A stretch of DNA of 64,000 bases from a virus, in IMG/VR virus record IMGVR_UViG_3300037240_000024, positions 1 through 64,000 of that record; one strand, written 5' to 3'. Made by a program: the position numbers and the translations under genes. Under the pieces are notes generated by a model. The model did not search any database, was not told where the DNA came from, and saw only the letters and a list, made by a program, of their open reading frames with translations. Shown here in pieces: positions 26,145-34,498 of the stretch (position 1 is the stretch's first letter; each line of letters opens with the position of its first letter).

Positions 26145-28711
26145 GGACGGCACTCCTAGCCCTTATGGCCTCCATGGCGCCGGTGTTCGCTCAGCAAGCG
26201 CCCAGCACCGTCACGAACATGCCGTTCGCTTCGACGCCGCTCAGCGGGTCGGAACTGCTTTATCTTGTTCAAAACGGCAACCCGAGAAAAACGACCGTCG
26301 GGAGCCTCTCCTTCTCAGCGATCAATAATTTGCTGACGATGCCACAAACAGTAAGAGGAAACTGGACGTTCACCGTTCCAATAACGGTTGCCGTTCCGCA
26401 GGCGCTTACAACGCCGCTGGATGTCACGTCTGGTGGAACCGGAAACGCGACTGGCAGTCTATCGGCTCTGATGGCCACGCCAGCTAGAGGCAGCTTAGCG
26501 TCTACGTTATCGACGATTCTTGGACGCATCGTCAGTATTGACGACGCCCTTGGCATTCACGCGAACGGCTTGACCGACGACACGCCTACGGCACAGACCC
26601 TCTTGAACGCGGTAGGGGCGAGCGGGGGCGGAACGGTCCTCGTCGGCCCGCACCAGTATGCGCTCAACCCGGCGATCATCGCAGGCCAGCAGCCCACGGC
26701 GGCCCTGTTCAACACATCGGGTTTCACGCTTCTCATCCCGAACGCCAACACGCTTTTTCAGGCCGGAAGCGCGATCACGCTGACAGGTTTCGCGGCACCG
26801 CTGGCGCAGCTTAATGGGACTTGGAGCGTCAGTTCGGCGGGATCGAGCAGCCTTGTCGTCCTTACGGCTTTGACGGGAACGCAGACGCAGACCAGCACGG
26901 GGCTCGGGTCGCTCTACTCCGTTCTGTCCATCCCCTCGAACGTGAAACTGGTCTGTCCGAAGGCGCTCTCCGGTATTCCGCCGTCTGGCATGACCTACGG
27001 CCAGTTGCCTTATACCTTCCTGACCTCGGGGTTTGGCACAGTCTCTCCGCAGCGAAATGCCGGCTTCTACGGCTGCAACGTCGTCAACGCGGCAGTCGCC
27101 AATTCAATCATCTCGACGACGACGATCCGGCAGAACATTAATGTCCAGCAGGCGTTTTTAGGGACGGGTGTTTACGTTGGATCGTCGGACGTTGAATTGC
27201 AAGATTTGCTCATCGTCGGACACAGCGTCGGCGTCAATTCGCAAGGTGGCGCGCGGGGGCGATGGTCGCACCTGAATATCGACGCGACGCAATGTACTAA
27301 CACGAACAATTCGCACGACATTTCGCATTACCTAGATTTGCACTGCTTTCCGTTTGCGACGGGCGGAGCCAACCAGTTCGCGTCAGGGGCGATCACTGGC
27401 GTTGCCGACAATGGTGCGGGCTTGTGGCGGGTCAGCACGTCTTTCGCATCTCAGGTCGTCGTCGGCGATACGGTTTATGTTGCGGCGACAGTCGGCGCAG
27501 GTTCGGCGAACAATACTTGGACCGTCGCCGCCACGGACGGCGCAACTTATATCGACCTCGCCGCCAGTAATTCGGCGGGAACCAGCACTTATACGGGCGC
27601 GACGACGAACACGTCCTATTGCCTTGAAGGCATGACCGGGACCGCAGGTATAGGCGTCGGCGATAATATCAGCGGGACGAATATCCCCGCCGCCTCCACC
27701 GTGACCGCCGTCATTCCCCGGCAGAACGCCGTTTGCATCAGCAACAAGATGACGGCGACCGCAGCCGGCGTGGCTATCACGACGACGCCGATTGCCTATT
27801 CGACAGGTGGCAACGTCTATCTCGACGCTTCCAAACGCAGCGGATACGGCCACTCGTGGACGGATGGAGAAGCTAACGTATGTGTCGATTGCTTCTCCTA
27901 CGATCACGAGACGGGCTTTTACATTGGAGCACTCGCGTCGTGGACGACGCTGACGAACATTAAGGTTGATAACTACATCAGCGAGCATGACGTAAACAGC
28001 GTCTGCATCCAGATTGATGGATCGTCGGTAGGGACGCTGATTTCGGGGGGCAGCACGCAGTCCTGCGCGGTCCCGTTGCTGGGAACGTCTACCAACGCCA
28101 ATCAAGCGCATATCATCACGGGCATGGTGCTAAACGGCCTCGACCGGCGCTTGGAGTTGGCGACGGGACGGTATGAAATCGGCTTAAATTCCGGCAACTC
28201 CCTGCCCAACTTCGTCGGCGATAACGTCGGCTATCTCGGCTACAACATGAACGACTTCGGCGCGTCGTGGCAGTTCGCGACCTCCAACGGGCAAACGGCA
28301 GTCGAGCCGTTCGGAAATTCGTTCTCGGGAAGCAACGTTTTTCAGGGTCAGTTCTACCTAAATGGCATCGTCAGCATGGGTGGCAACGGCACGCGCTGCG
28401 GCCAATTTAATACATGCGTGGTTTCAACAACTGGCCCTACAGTGGACGCGACCGTGAACGTCAGCGCCTGCTCTTCCACACCACAGTCGGGCAATGCCGG
28501 TTCGGTCGCATGCAGCAACACAACAACGGCACCTGCAACCTTCCCGTCCATCGCGGCAAACGGACAGAAATTCAGCTTCCTGTTTCAAAACGCCGTCACG
28601 GTGACGTGGGCGTCAGGCAGCGGAACGGTGGGCGCGGCCTGTCCTGCTTCCGTGCTGGCGGGGCAGATGGTCAGTGCTGAGGCGTATGGCGGCGTTTGGT
28701 ACTGTCGATGA
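26132..28711 (+). CDS. Large signal-peptide spike protein (859 aa)
   Basis: MGRLRTALLALMASMAPVFA followed by QQAP is a strong signal peptide. Residues ~30-65 (TPLSGSELLYLVQNGNPRKT) match a segment common in the N-terminal region of phage fibres. A beta-helix with DDTPTAQTLLNAVGASGGGT, HDISHYLDLHC, and SYDHETGFYIGALASWTTLT follows; the C-terminal ~130 residues look like a separate tip domain ending in EAYGGVWYC. Overlaps the preceding gene by 13 nt. Probable receptor-binding or depolymerase spike; no catalytic residues assigned. Confidence 0.6.
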   Translation: MGRLRTALLALMASMAPVFAQQAPSTVTNMPFASTPLSGSELLYLVQNGNPRKTTVGSLSFSAINNLLTMPQTVRGNWTFTVPITVAVPQALTTPLDVTSGGTGNATGSLSALMATPARGSLASTLSTILGRIVSIDDALGIHANGLTDDTPTAQTLLNAVGASGGGTVLVGPHQYALNPAIIAGQQPTAALFNTSGFTLLIPNANTLFQAGSAITLTGFAAPLAQLNGTWSVSSAGSSSLVVLTALTGTQTQTSTGLGSLYSVLSIPSNVKLVCPKALSGIPPSGMTYGQLPYTFLTSGFGTVSPQRNAGFYGCNVVNAAVANSIISTTTIRQNINVQQAFLGTGVYVGSSDVELQDLLIVGHSVGVNSQGGARGRWSHLNIDATQCTNTNNSHDISHYLDLHCFPFATGGANQFASGAITGVADNGAGLWRVSTSFASQVVVGDTVYVAATVGAGSANNTWTVAATDGATYIDLAASNSAGTSTYTGATTNTSYCLEGMTGTAGIGVGDNISGTNIPAASTVTAVIPRQNAVCISNKMTATAAGVAITTTPIAYSTGGNVYLDASKRSGYGHSWTDGEANVCVDCFSYDHETGFYIGALASWTTLTNIKVDNYISEHDVNSVCIQIDGSSVGTLISGGSTQSCAVPLLGTSTNANQAHIITGMVLNGLDRRLELATGRYEIGLNSGNSLPNFVGDNVGYLGYNMNDFGASWQFATSNGQTAVEPFGNSFSGSNVFQGQFYLNGIVSMGGNGTRCGQFNTCVVSTTGPTVDATVNVSACSSTPQSGNAGSVACSNTTTAPATFPSIAANGQKFSFLFQNAVTVTWASGSGTVGAACPASVLAGQMVSAEAYGGVWYCR

Positions 28712-28722
28712 TTGGAAATTTC

Positions 28723-30459
28723 ATGAAAAACCTACTCGCCTCCACCACCATCCTCGCGGCGCTGCTCGGCGTCGGGCCTGCGGCGGCGCAGATCGTGCCG
28801 GGTGCGGGTGGCGGAATTACTGTCGGTGCGCCCATCACGGGTACGTGCCCCAATGGAGACATCATCTACAACTCCAGCGGCCTCCTAGCGTGCCAGGCGG
28901 CGGGCGGAGCCGGCACGGTCACAAGTGCGGGCTTGACGTTCACGGGCGGCATCCTCTCCGTCGCGGGAAGCCCCATCACGACGTCAGGGACTTTCGCGCT
29001 GACCATCGCCGGCACGAGCGGCGGCATTCCCTATTTCAACTCAGCGACGGGTTGGGCGTCGAGCGCGGCTTTGGCTGCGAACGCTCTTGTCATCGGCGGC
29101 GGGGCCGGTGTGGCTCCCGCTACGACTACGACAGGGGCCGGCATCGTTGCGGCGGTAGCGAACAACATCAACACGGCGAGCGGCCTCCCGAGCGTGAATG
29201 GAGCCGTCACGACAGGCGATTGCTTGATGTGGGGTCCGGGCGTGACGGACGCGGGAACCGCCTGCGCGCCTACGGTCCCTACAACGAATATCGTGCTTTT
29301 CAATTATCTGGGAGCATCATCAGCCGCGACTGTGGTTGCAGGCGGAACGGGCGGCACCAACGGAGCCTGCACGGTCACGGTCTCGGGCGGTACATTTTCG
29401 ACCGCCGCGCAGTTTAGCGGAACCGTCACGGCCAATGCGTTAGCCGGGGCGTTAACGCTCGCCACGGCTGGCTCCTACACGGCGCTCCCGAGCAACAGTG
29501 CCGCTGTGACTGGATGCGGGTTGACGGGCGCTACCCTCAATGTGGTTTTTGCCGGCGTCAACCAGACCTATACGCCCACTACAGGGATGAAACTTGTTCG
29601 AGTATATGAGTGGGGTCAGGGAGGCGGCGGCGGTTCCGGGAGTATGGAACTCACTGCTGTGGCTTCAAGCGGTGGAGGTGGAGGTGGAGGTGGCGGTTGT
29701 ACCTTCTCTGACTATAGCGCCTCGTATGTTGGCGGTTCGGCGACGGTCACAGTTGGCGGAAGCGCCAACAATGGCGTCGCGCCGACCGCAAACACGACTG
29801 CCGGAGGAAACGGCGCTGTTGGTGCTTTGTCGTCATTCGTCAGCGGGTCATTCGGCAAAGCTAGCGGCGGCGGTGGCGGGGCTGGCGGGCAGTTGGCGGC
29901 TACAGCCAGCGGCGGCGGCGGTGGTTCGGGTTGGGGCGGTGGTGCGAGTTCCACGTCCGCTGTTGGTGGTACGGGGGGCCTTTCAGCCGGTGGCGGCGGC
30001 GGTGGTGTCATTGGCGTCAATGCCTCAGCTGTTGGAGGTGCCGGTGGTGGCGGCGGAACAACCACGTTAGGCGTCGCTACTAACGGCGGTGTCGGTGTTT
30101 GCGGAGGGTCCGGCGGAGGGTCCGGTGGAGGCCTCACGGCGGCTAGCGGTACAAACGCAGGTGGTAATGGCGGTACGCAAAATGGCGCTGGCGGCAACGG
30201 GACTGTCGGCGGGACAGGTGGCGCGGCCAACACCAGCGGCAACTCGGGTACGAACGGACTTGGCTCTGGTCCTATGACGATTGGCGGTACGGGTGGCGGA
30301 GGCGGCGGTTCCGGCGCATCAGGGTCAGCGGGCAACGGCGGCAACGGCGGATCATGCGGCGGCGGCGGTGGTGGTGGCGGCGATATGGTCAACGGCGGCG
30401 TGGCTGGGAACGGCGGCCAAGGCGGGTATGGCTGCGTAGAAATTGAGGAATTCTTTTGA
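28723..30459 (+). CDS. Signal-peptide fibre with glycine-rich C-terminal domain (578 aa)
   Basis: ATG 28723 (MKNLLASTTILAALLGVGPA, then AAQ) is preferred because GGAAA precedes it; ATG 28708 in the same frame overlaps the upstream stop and is the alternative. The N-terminal third resembles short fibres (GGIPYFNSATGWASSAALAA). Residues ~310-575 are extremely Gly-rich, with repeated GGGG and GGNGG turns, ending GGQGGYGCVEIEEFF. Gly-rich tips of this kind form polyglycine-II bundles in phage adhesins. Likely the receptor-binding tip or an adhesin; again bears an unexpected secretion signal. Confidence 0.6.
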   Translation: MKNLLASTTILAALLGVGPAAAQIVPGAGGGITVGAPITGTCPNGDIIYNSSGLLACQAAGGAGTVTSAGLTFTGGILSVAGSPITTSGTFALTIAGTSGGIPYFNSATGWASSAALAANALVIGGGAGVAPATTTTGAGIVAAVANNINTASGLPSVNGAVTTGDCLMWGPGVTDAGTACAPTVPTTNIVLFNYLGASSAATVVAGGTGGTNGACTVTVSGGTFSTAAQFSGTVTANALAGALTLATAGSYTALPSNSAAVTGCGLTGATLNVVFAGVNQTYTPTTGMKLVRVYEWGQGGGGGSGSMELTAVASSGGGGGGGGGCTFSDYSASYVGGSATVTVGGSANNGVAPTANTTAGGNGAVGALSSFVSGSFGKASGGGGGAGGQLAATASGGGGGSGWGGGASSTSAVGGTGGLSAGGGGGGVIGVNASAVGGAGGGGGTTTLGVATNGGVGVCGGSGGGSGGGLTAASGTNAGGNGGTQNGAGGNGTVGGTGGAANTSGNSGTNGLGSGPMTIGGTGGGGGGSGASGSAGNGGNGGSCGGGGGGGGDMVNGGVAGNGGQGGYGCVEIEEFF

Positions 30460-30506
30460 TGGCGAATCGTCGCCCACGCCGATCAATCTGTGAGGTCGTC
30501 AAATGA
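30459..30506 (+). CDS. Candidate 15-aa peptide linking fibre and endolysin genes
   Basis: ATG 30459 overlaps the fibre stop (TGATG) and its own TGA overlaps the endolysin ATG (ATGA). It encodes MANRRPRRSICEVVK. The double overlap suggests a translational-coupling peptide; GAGG inside it provides the endolysin ribosome-binding site. It may have no separate function. Confidence 0.35.
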   Translation: MANRRPRRSICEVVK

Positions 30507-31369
30507 CAATCGCAATGCCGCGCGTCCTGCAAACACCGACTTCGGCATACTCGCCGACGCCGATCTCGCACGACGTTTTCTTCGTCCACATCTCCGAAGG
30601 CGAGTCAGCGGGTGGCGTCGCGTGGCTGTGCAGCGGCAAGGTGCAGGCCAGCGTCCATCTGTTCATGAACGAGGACGGAACGCTGGTTTATCAGCTTGTC
30701 CCGCTCAATTTCAAAGCCTGGGCCGAGTGCGCGTTCAATGCTAGAGGTCCGTCGATGGAAATACCCGGCGTTACCGCTGACGGTATCCCCGATGCGCGCT
30801 GGAGGGCGGCGGCGCTGATCGTGGCCCGAGTCTGTCGAGCCTATGCCATCCCTCCGGTTTGGGCGCGCGGAGGCCAAGGGCGCGGCATTGCGCAACATCA
30901 TGACCTCGGCGCGGCTGGCGGCGGCCACGTCGATTGCAGTCCGGTCGGATCGCCCGTGTGGCTCACCTTTATCGGCTACGTCAAAGCGGCCTATGACGCT
31001 TTCGGCGACGGCCCCCTGCCACCGTTCGCGTTGCACGGCCTGCCGGGGCCTTCGGAGGTCGTCGCGCCGCCGTTCGTCCCGCCCGAGCCGAGCCACAATG
31101 GCGCGGCTCGCAGCGAGCCGGGCGACGTCATCGCGCACGAGACGAACAGCGGCTACGCGGCGCACTCGATTGCGGCGTTGCAGGCCGACCTCAACAAGCT
31201 CGGCTACACGGATGATGCGGGCAATGAACTCGACATCGACGGCGGCATGGGCGGCTTGACGACGCAGGCGCTCAAGAAAGCCCAGGCGGCGCTCGGCGTC
31301 GGCGTGGACGGGCTGATCGGGCCGGCGTCGTGGGCGGCTATTGAGACGGCGCTGGCGAAGAAGCCATGA
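30503..31369 (+). CDS. Endolysin: amidase with peptidoglycan-binding domain
   Basis: Residues ~20-165 form an N-acetylmuramoyl-L-alanine amidase (amidase_2/PGRP) domain: FFVHISEGESAGG supplies the first histidine, SVHLFMNEDGTLVYQLVPL the core, and HHDLGAAGGGHVDCSPV the later His ligands. Residues ~214-285 (IAALQADLNKLGYTD, GGLTTQALKKAQAALG) are a PG_binding_1 domain. It cleaves the amide bond between MurNAc and the stem peptide. No signal peptide is seen, so it should depend on a holin, a candidate for which lies 0.7 kb downstream. Confidence 0.8.
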   Translation: MTIAMPRVLQTPTSAYSPTPISHDVFFVHISEGESAGGVAWLCSGKVQASVHLFMNEDGTLVYQLVPLNFKAWAECAFNARGPSMEIPGVTADGIPDARWRAAALIVARVCRAYAIPPVWARGGQGRGIAQHHDLGAAGGGHVDCSPVGSPVWLTFIGYVKAAYDAFGDGPLPPFALHGLPGPSEVVAPPFVPPEPSHNGAARSEPGDVIAHETNSGYAAHSIAALQADLNKLGYTDDAGNELDIDGGMGGLTTQALKKAQAALGVGVDGLIGPASWAAIETALAKKP

Positions 31370-31467
31370 GAGACATAGCCTACTACGGCCTGATCGTGGC
31401 TTGCGTAGGCTTGGCGGTTTTGGGCGTTGTGGCGTATGTTCTCAAGGGAACTGGCGACGGAGACTGA
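31366..31467 (+). CDS. 33-aa single-span membrane protein
   Basis: ATG 31366 overlaps the endolysin stop. The sequence MRDIAYYGLIVACVGLAVLG then VVAYVLKGTGDGD is a single transmembrane helix with a short charged C-terminus. Too short for most gene finders. Its place between endolysin and holin candidate makes a lysis accessory role plausible. Confidence 0.55.
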   Translation: MRDIAYYGLIVACVGLAVLGVVAYVLKGTGDGD

Positions 31468-31470
31468 TCT

Positions 31471-31755
31471 GTGACTTACCAAGTGGAAAACGACCAGGCT
31501 GATGAGATTTGGGACCTGCGCGCCCAACTCAAGACAGCCCAGGACCAGATCGCCGCGATGACGCTCGCCCGCGATCCTGCGACGGTCGATGGCGTCGTCG
31601 CCAATGCGGTGGTCGAGATCGAAGACGCCATCATTCGCGGTTACGATGGGGTCAGGATCAACGGGAAAATCATCTCGCCATCAGAAGTGCGACGAGACGT
31701 GCTAGGCGGGATCGTCAAGCGCGTTGTCCAAGGTGCGCTCAGCGGCGGCAACTGA
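31471..31755 (+). CDS. Hypothetical lysis-cassette protein (94 aa)
   Basis: GTG 31471 start. The first half is a charged helix (ADEIWDLRAQLKTAQDQIAA), the second half resembles a small conserved domain (EIEDAIIRGYDGVRINGKII, RRDVLGGIVKRVVQGAL). No membrane segment. Function unknown. Confidence 0.55.
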   Translation: MTYQVENDQADEIWDLRAQLKTAQDQIAAMTLARDPATVDGVVANAVVEIEDAIIRGYDGVRINGKIISPSEVRRDVLGGIVKRVVQGALSGGN

Positions 31756-31799
31756 ATCCGAGCGCGGCGGTATCTGCGCAACATGAAAGGTGAACCAAG

Positions 31800-32027
31800 A
31801 TGGCATCTGTCGATAGCACTTCCGACGCGCGCACCGTCAACAATACGATGCGCCACGCCTGCCGCGTCCTATCCGACGCCGAGAAGGCCAATATGCAGGC
31901 GATCAAGGACGAGGGGCTGAAGTTCCACGATCTCATCGCCGGCATGGGCAACAGCCGCGAAATCGCGCTCGCCAAGACCAAGATCGAAGAGGCCGTCATG
32001 TGGGCGGTCAAGCACATCACCGCATAG
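31800..32027 (+). CDS. Acb2/Tad1-like cyclic-nucleotide sponge candidate (75 aa)
   Basis: The protein reads RVLSDAEKANMQAIKDEGLK, then a short loop, then SREIALAKTKIEEAVMWAVK. This helix-loop-helix with SRExxLAxTKxEEAVMWAVK is the pattern I know from phage proteins annotated as Acb2/Tad1 hairpin-domain proteins, which sequester cyclic oligonucleotide signals and so block CBASS (and related) defence. Length and the two-helix layout agree. The assignment is from recalled family pattern, not a search. It lies in the lysis cassette between a hypothetical gene and the holin candidate. Confidence 0.6.
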   Translation: MASVDSTSDARTVNNTMRHACRVLSDAEKANMQAIKDEGLKFHDLIAGMGNSREIALAKTKIEEAVMWAVKHITA

Positions 32028-32037
32028 GGAGGCCGGC

Positions 32038-32334
32038 ATGGACCCTCAACTCAAAAGCACGCTTACCACGATCCTTGCGGCAGTGCTGGGCGGCGCAGGC
32101 GTGTGGGCTGTGAAAGTCGGCGTTGTGCCGGTATCGGATCAAGCCAACTTCGTGAACATGCTTGTCACGGTGGTCATCGGCGGCGCGGGTGCGGTGCTGA
32201 CGTGGTACAAGGCTCGGCAACTTTCGGCGATTGCGGTCATCGCCGCCGTGAACAACACCGACAACGGCCTCAAGGTCGTCGCGGCGAGCGCAGCCAACGC
32301 GCCTGTCCGTGTCGAAACCGCGCCACTCAAGTAG
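32038..32334 (+). CDS. Holin candidate (98 aa)
   Basis: Two transmembrane helices, STLTTILAAVLGGAGVWAVK and FVNMLVTVVIGGAGAVLTWY, separated by a short loop, followed by a polar C-terminus. Size, topology and position after the endolysin fit a phage holin, which would form the inner-membrane lesion that releases the amidase. Other two-span membrane proteins in the window are less well placed. Confidence 0.6.
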   Translation: MDPQLKSTLTTILAAVLGGAGVWAVKVGVVPVSDQANFVNMLVTVVIGGAGAVLTWYKARQLSAIAVIAAVNNTDNGLKVVAASAANAPVRVETAPLK

Positions 32335-32343
32335 GGCCGCACG

Positions 32344-32946
32344 ATGATTTCGCACGCCGCTCTCGCCGAGATCGCCAGCCTCTCCTATCGAGGCCCGCAG
32401 TCCCGCATCCTCGCGCTCGGCGTCAGCGTCGATTACGATCCGCGCGGCGATGAAATTGTCATCGCTGGTCCCGGCACAAAGGACGCGCTTAACTGGGTCC
32501 GCGATCTGGATTTCTGGCCGATCTGGGTTCCTGGCATCGGCCCGATGCACGGCGGCTTCGCGCGGGCGGCGCTTGAGGTATGGGCCGATTTGTCGCCCAA
32601 GCTGCGCACGACGGGCCTAGCCACCTACACCGGGCATAGCATGTGGGCGGCGGTGGCGGCCGATCTAGCGGCGCTGCATGCGATCCACAGGCCGAAGCAG
32701 CCGTTTCGGTTTGTCGGGATAGCGTCGCCCCGCGCAGCGTTCGTCAACCCATATTTTGGACGTCTGCTGAAGCGCGGCGTCGAGGCCGTCAACTATGCCC
32801 GGCGAAACGACGCCGTGCCGTGGGTTCCGACGCTCCCCTATCATCACGGCTGCAAAACGATCATGATCGGCCAATCGACGGGTGACGTTATTTCCGACCA
32901 TGCGTGCGCCCGCTACGTTGCCGATTTGAAAGCCCTCAACCTGTAG
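32344..32946 (+). CDS. Lipase/esterase-like alpha/beta-hydrolase (200 aa)
   Basis: The segment EIVIAGPGTKDALNWVRDLD, then GPMHGGFARAALEVW, then YTGHSMWAAVAADLAAL is the lipase class-3 pattern: strand, lid region, nucleophile elbow. The nucleophile serine would be in GHSMW (residues ~97-101), where GHSLG or GHSRG is usual. An acid is plausible in NDAVPWVP (~155) and the histidine in DHACARY (~185). Within the lysis cassette it may attack membrane lipids at lysis, though its real substrate is unknown. Confidence 0.55.
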   Translation: MISHAALAEIASLSYRGPQSRILALGVSVDYDPRGDEIVIAGPGTKDALNWVRDLDFWPIWVPGIGPMHGGFARAALEVWADLSPKLRTTGLATYTGHSMWAAVAADLAALHAIHRPKQPFRFVGIASPRAAFVNPYFGRLLKRGVEAVNYARRNDAVPWVPTLPYHHGCKTIMIGQSTGDVISDHACARYVADLKALNL

Positions 32947-32956
32947 GAGACCTCCA

Positions 32957-33340
32957 ATGCGCAAAATCCTCACCATCGCCGCGCTTGCCCTCTCGCTCGC
33001 CGGCTGCAATCAGCAGTCCATCAATTCCAGCATCATCCAGACGACGCAGAACATCGTGGCGCTCAACAATGCGTTGGTGCAAGTCAACTCAACGATCCTC
33101 GACAACGTGATCGCGCAGGCCAAAATCCTGGCGCCCTACCAATGCGGCGCGTTCGCGCTCGCCAAAACCATCGTCAACAGTTCGACCGCTGCGGCGAAAG
33201 TGAACGCCTATCTGGCGAAGAACGTCGCGGCGGGCGTCACGGTCGTTGCGGTCACGAACATCTGTACGGCGCTAGGCTATGGCCCGTCTGTCACGGCCGC
33301 CCCGGCGTCGAGCGTTCCTGCGACTGTGAACGGCAACTGA
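32957..33340 (+). CDS. Lipoprotein of the lysis cassette (127 aa)
   Basis: MRKILTIAALALSLAGC is a lipoprotein signal peptide with lipobox LAGC; the cysteine at residue 17 would be lipidated after cleavage by signal peptidase II. The mature part is small and helical with two further cysteines (YQCGAF, TNICTAL). The position after holin and lipase-like genes suggests an outer-membrane spanin-like subunit, but the sequence is not diagnostic. Confidence 0.65.
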   Translation: MRKILTIAALALSLAGCNQQSINSSIIQTTQNIVALNNALVQVNSTILDNVIAQAKILAPYQCGAFALAKTIVNSSTAAAKVNAYLAKNVAAGVTVVAVTNICTALGYGPSVTAAPASSVPATVNGN

Positions 33341-33351
33341 AGGCTTCTGCC

Positions 33352-33777
33352 ATGTCCTTTAAGACAATCGTCGCATGGGCCGCCAACGGCGCTCTCAAGG
33401 CCGTTGGCGGCCAAGCCGGAACAATCGCGGGGGCTCCCATCGGCGACATCAAAACAGGTGCGGGGGCGCTTATCCTCGTGTTGGGGGACGTCAAGGATAA
33501 AAAGATCAACCTCGCGAACGGCGCTACGGCGCTGGCTGCAATCCAGAACCTGCTTGTGGACGCGGGAGTCGAGCCGAAGATCGTCGAAGAGATGATAATG
33601 CTGGCGCTTACGGCCTTCCCTCTCATCATTCAGTTGGACAAGAACCTGGGGATGGTCGATCCGCTCAAAGCCGCACCGCGTACTGACGGCCTCCCGATGA
33701 CGGAAGGCAACTGGTCAGGAACGCCGGAAGAAAACAACGCCGACAACCCGAGCGGCGAGATTGGCGGGGATGTCTAA
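33352..33777 (+). CDS. Hypothetical protein (141 aa)
   Basis: ATG 33352 is chosen; the frame is open further upstream but there it overlaps the lipoprotein gene. Residues ~10-100 contain Gly/Ala-rich helical segments (GGQAGTIAGAPIGD, GATALAAIQNLLVDAG) and AFPLIIQLDKNLG; the C-terminus is acidic and disordered. Could be membrane-associated. No family recognised. Confidence 0.55.
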   Translation: MSFKTIVAWAANGALKAVGGQAGTIAGAPIGDIKTGAGALILVLGDVKDKKINLANGATALAAIQNLLVDAGVEPKIVEEMIMLALTAFPLIIQLDKNLGMVDPLKAAPRTDGLPMTEGNWSGTPEENNADNPSGEIGGDV

Positions 33778-33780
33778 AAT

Positions 33781-34161
33781 ATGGCTAACGTCCCTGATTT
33801 CGGACCTATTCCCGGCACACTATGGGCACCAACATGGGGAGAGATAACAGGGAACCTTGCCATACTCATCGCTGCTATTGGGATAGGAATTACGATATGG
33901 CAAATTAACCGAGTCAACATCAAAGCGGAGGCACGGTTTGAAGATGCTGTGCAAGCGGTAAAGGCGCTGACTGTCACATTGGACGGCATAAAGACAGAGT
34001 TGTATGAACATAAGCTCGATGTTGCACGGCGCTACGTCGATACTGATTCACTCGATAAGATTGAAGCCCGTCTTTTTGACGCATTGCAAATTGTAGCAGC
34101 GTCGATTACCAGTTTGCGGGATCGTTTGGACAAGGTTCTCGATGAACGCAAAAGGGACTAA
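33781..34161 (+). CDS. Membrane-anchored coiled-coil protein (126 aa)
   Basis: One transmembrane helix near residues 22-42 (NLAILIAAIGIGITIWQI) is followed by a long charged coiled coil to the end. This N-in topology with a periplasmic coiled coil is typical of inner-membrane spanin (Rz-like) subunits, and the upstream lipoprotein could be the partner; however, spacing is larger than usual for Rz/Rz1 pairs. The gene is noticeably richer in A/T than its neighbours. Confidence 0.55.
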   Translation: MANVPDFGPIPGTLWAPTWGEITGNLAILIAAIGIGITIWQINRVNIKAEARFEDAVQAVKALTVTLDGIKTELYEHKLDVARRYVDTDSLDKIEARLFDALQIVAASITSLRDRLDKVLDERKRD

Positions 34162-34353
34162 GTGCTAACAGCTTACGCATTTCTCTGCCTCGTCACCGCC
34201 AGCGACTGCGAGCGCGAGGCCCATTTCAAGATGCGGGTCGGCGACGGCAACACGCCGATCTCATGCTTGCAAGACGGCCAGGAAGGCGTCGCGCGGGCTG
34301 GGATTGAAGTACCGGACGGCGAGAGGATCGTGGTCAAGTGCCTGAGACGATGA
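34162..34353 (+). CDS. Small cysteine-containing protein (63 aa)
   Basis: GTG 34162 follows the previous stop directly. The N-terminus MLTAYAFLCLVTASDCERE is short and hydrophobic, a weak export signal at best; the remainder has two cysteines (ISCLQDGQEG, VKCLRR). The end overlaps the convergent minus-strand gene by 20 bp. Function unknown. Confidence 0.5.
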   Translation: MLTAYAFLCLVTASDCEREAHFKMRVGDGNTPISCLQDGQEGVARAGIEVPDGERIVVKCLRR

Positions 34354-34498
34354 AGGCGCAGACAACCAAAATCAGCACATTCCCCAACGCGATCCATCCG
34401 CAGATTACGTCTCCGTGAAACCACCACGCATAGGCATTGATCGCCAGAAAGAGATCATTGACGTACATCAAAGTGCGAATTTGCTTCATTATGCTCAT
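34334..34498 (-). CDS. 54-aa membrane protein, last gene of the minus-strand chain
   Basis: Reading the minus strand from ATG 34498 gives MSIMKQIRTLMYVNDLFLAI and then WWFHGDVICGWIALGNVLIL to a final VSGT. Two hydrophobic helices are predicted. The start overlaps the stop of the upstream gene as ATGA, the junction style used throughout this chain. Role unknown. Confidence 0.6.
   Translation of the reverse strand: MSIMKQIRTLMYVNDLFLAINAYAWWFHGDVICGWIALGNVLILVVCAFIVSGT

Noticed and set aside
29712-30392. 226-codon proline-rich minus-strand ORF
   Set aside because: It is the antisense of the glycine-rich fibre domain (GGN codons read as proline).
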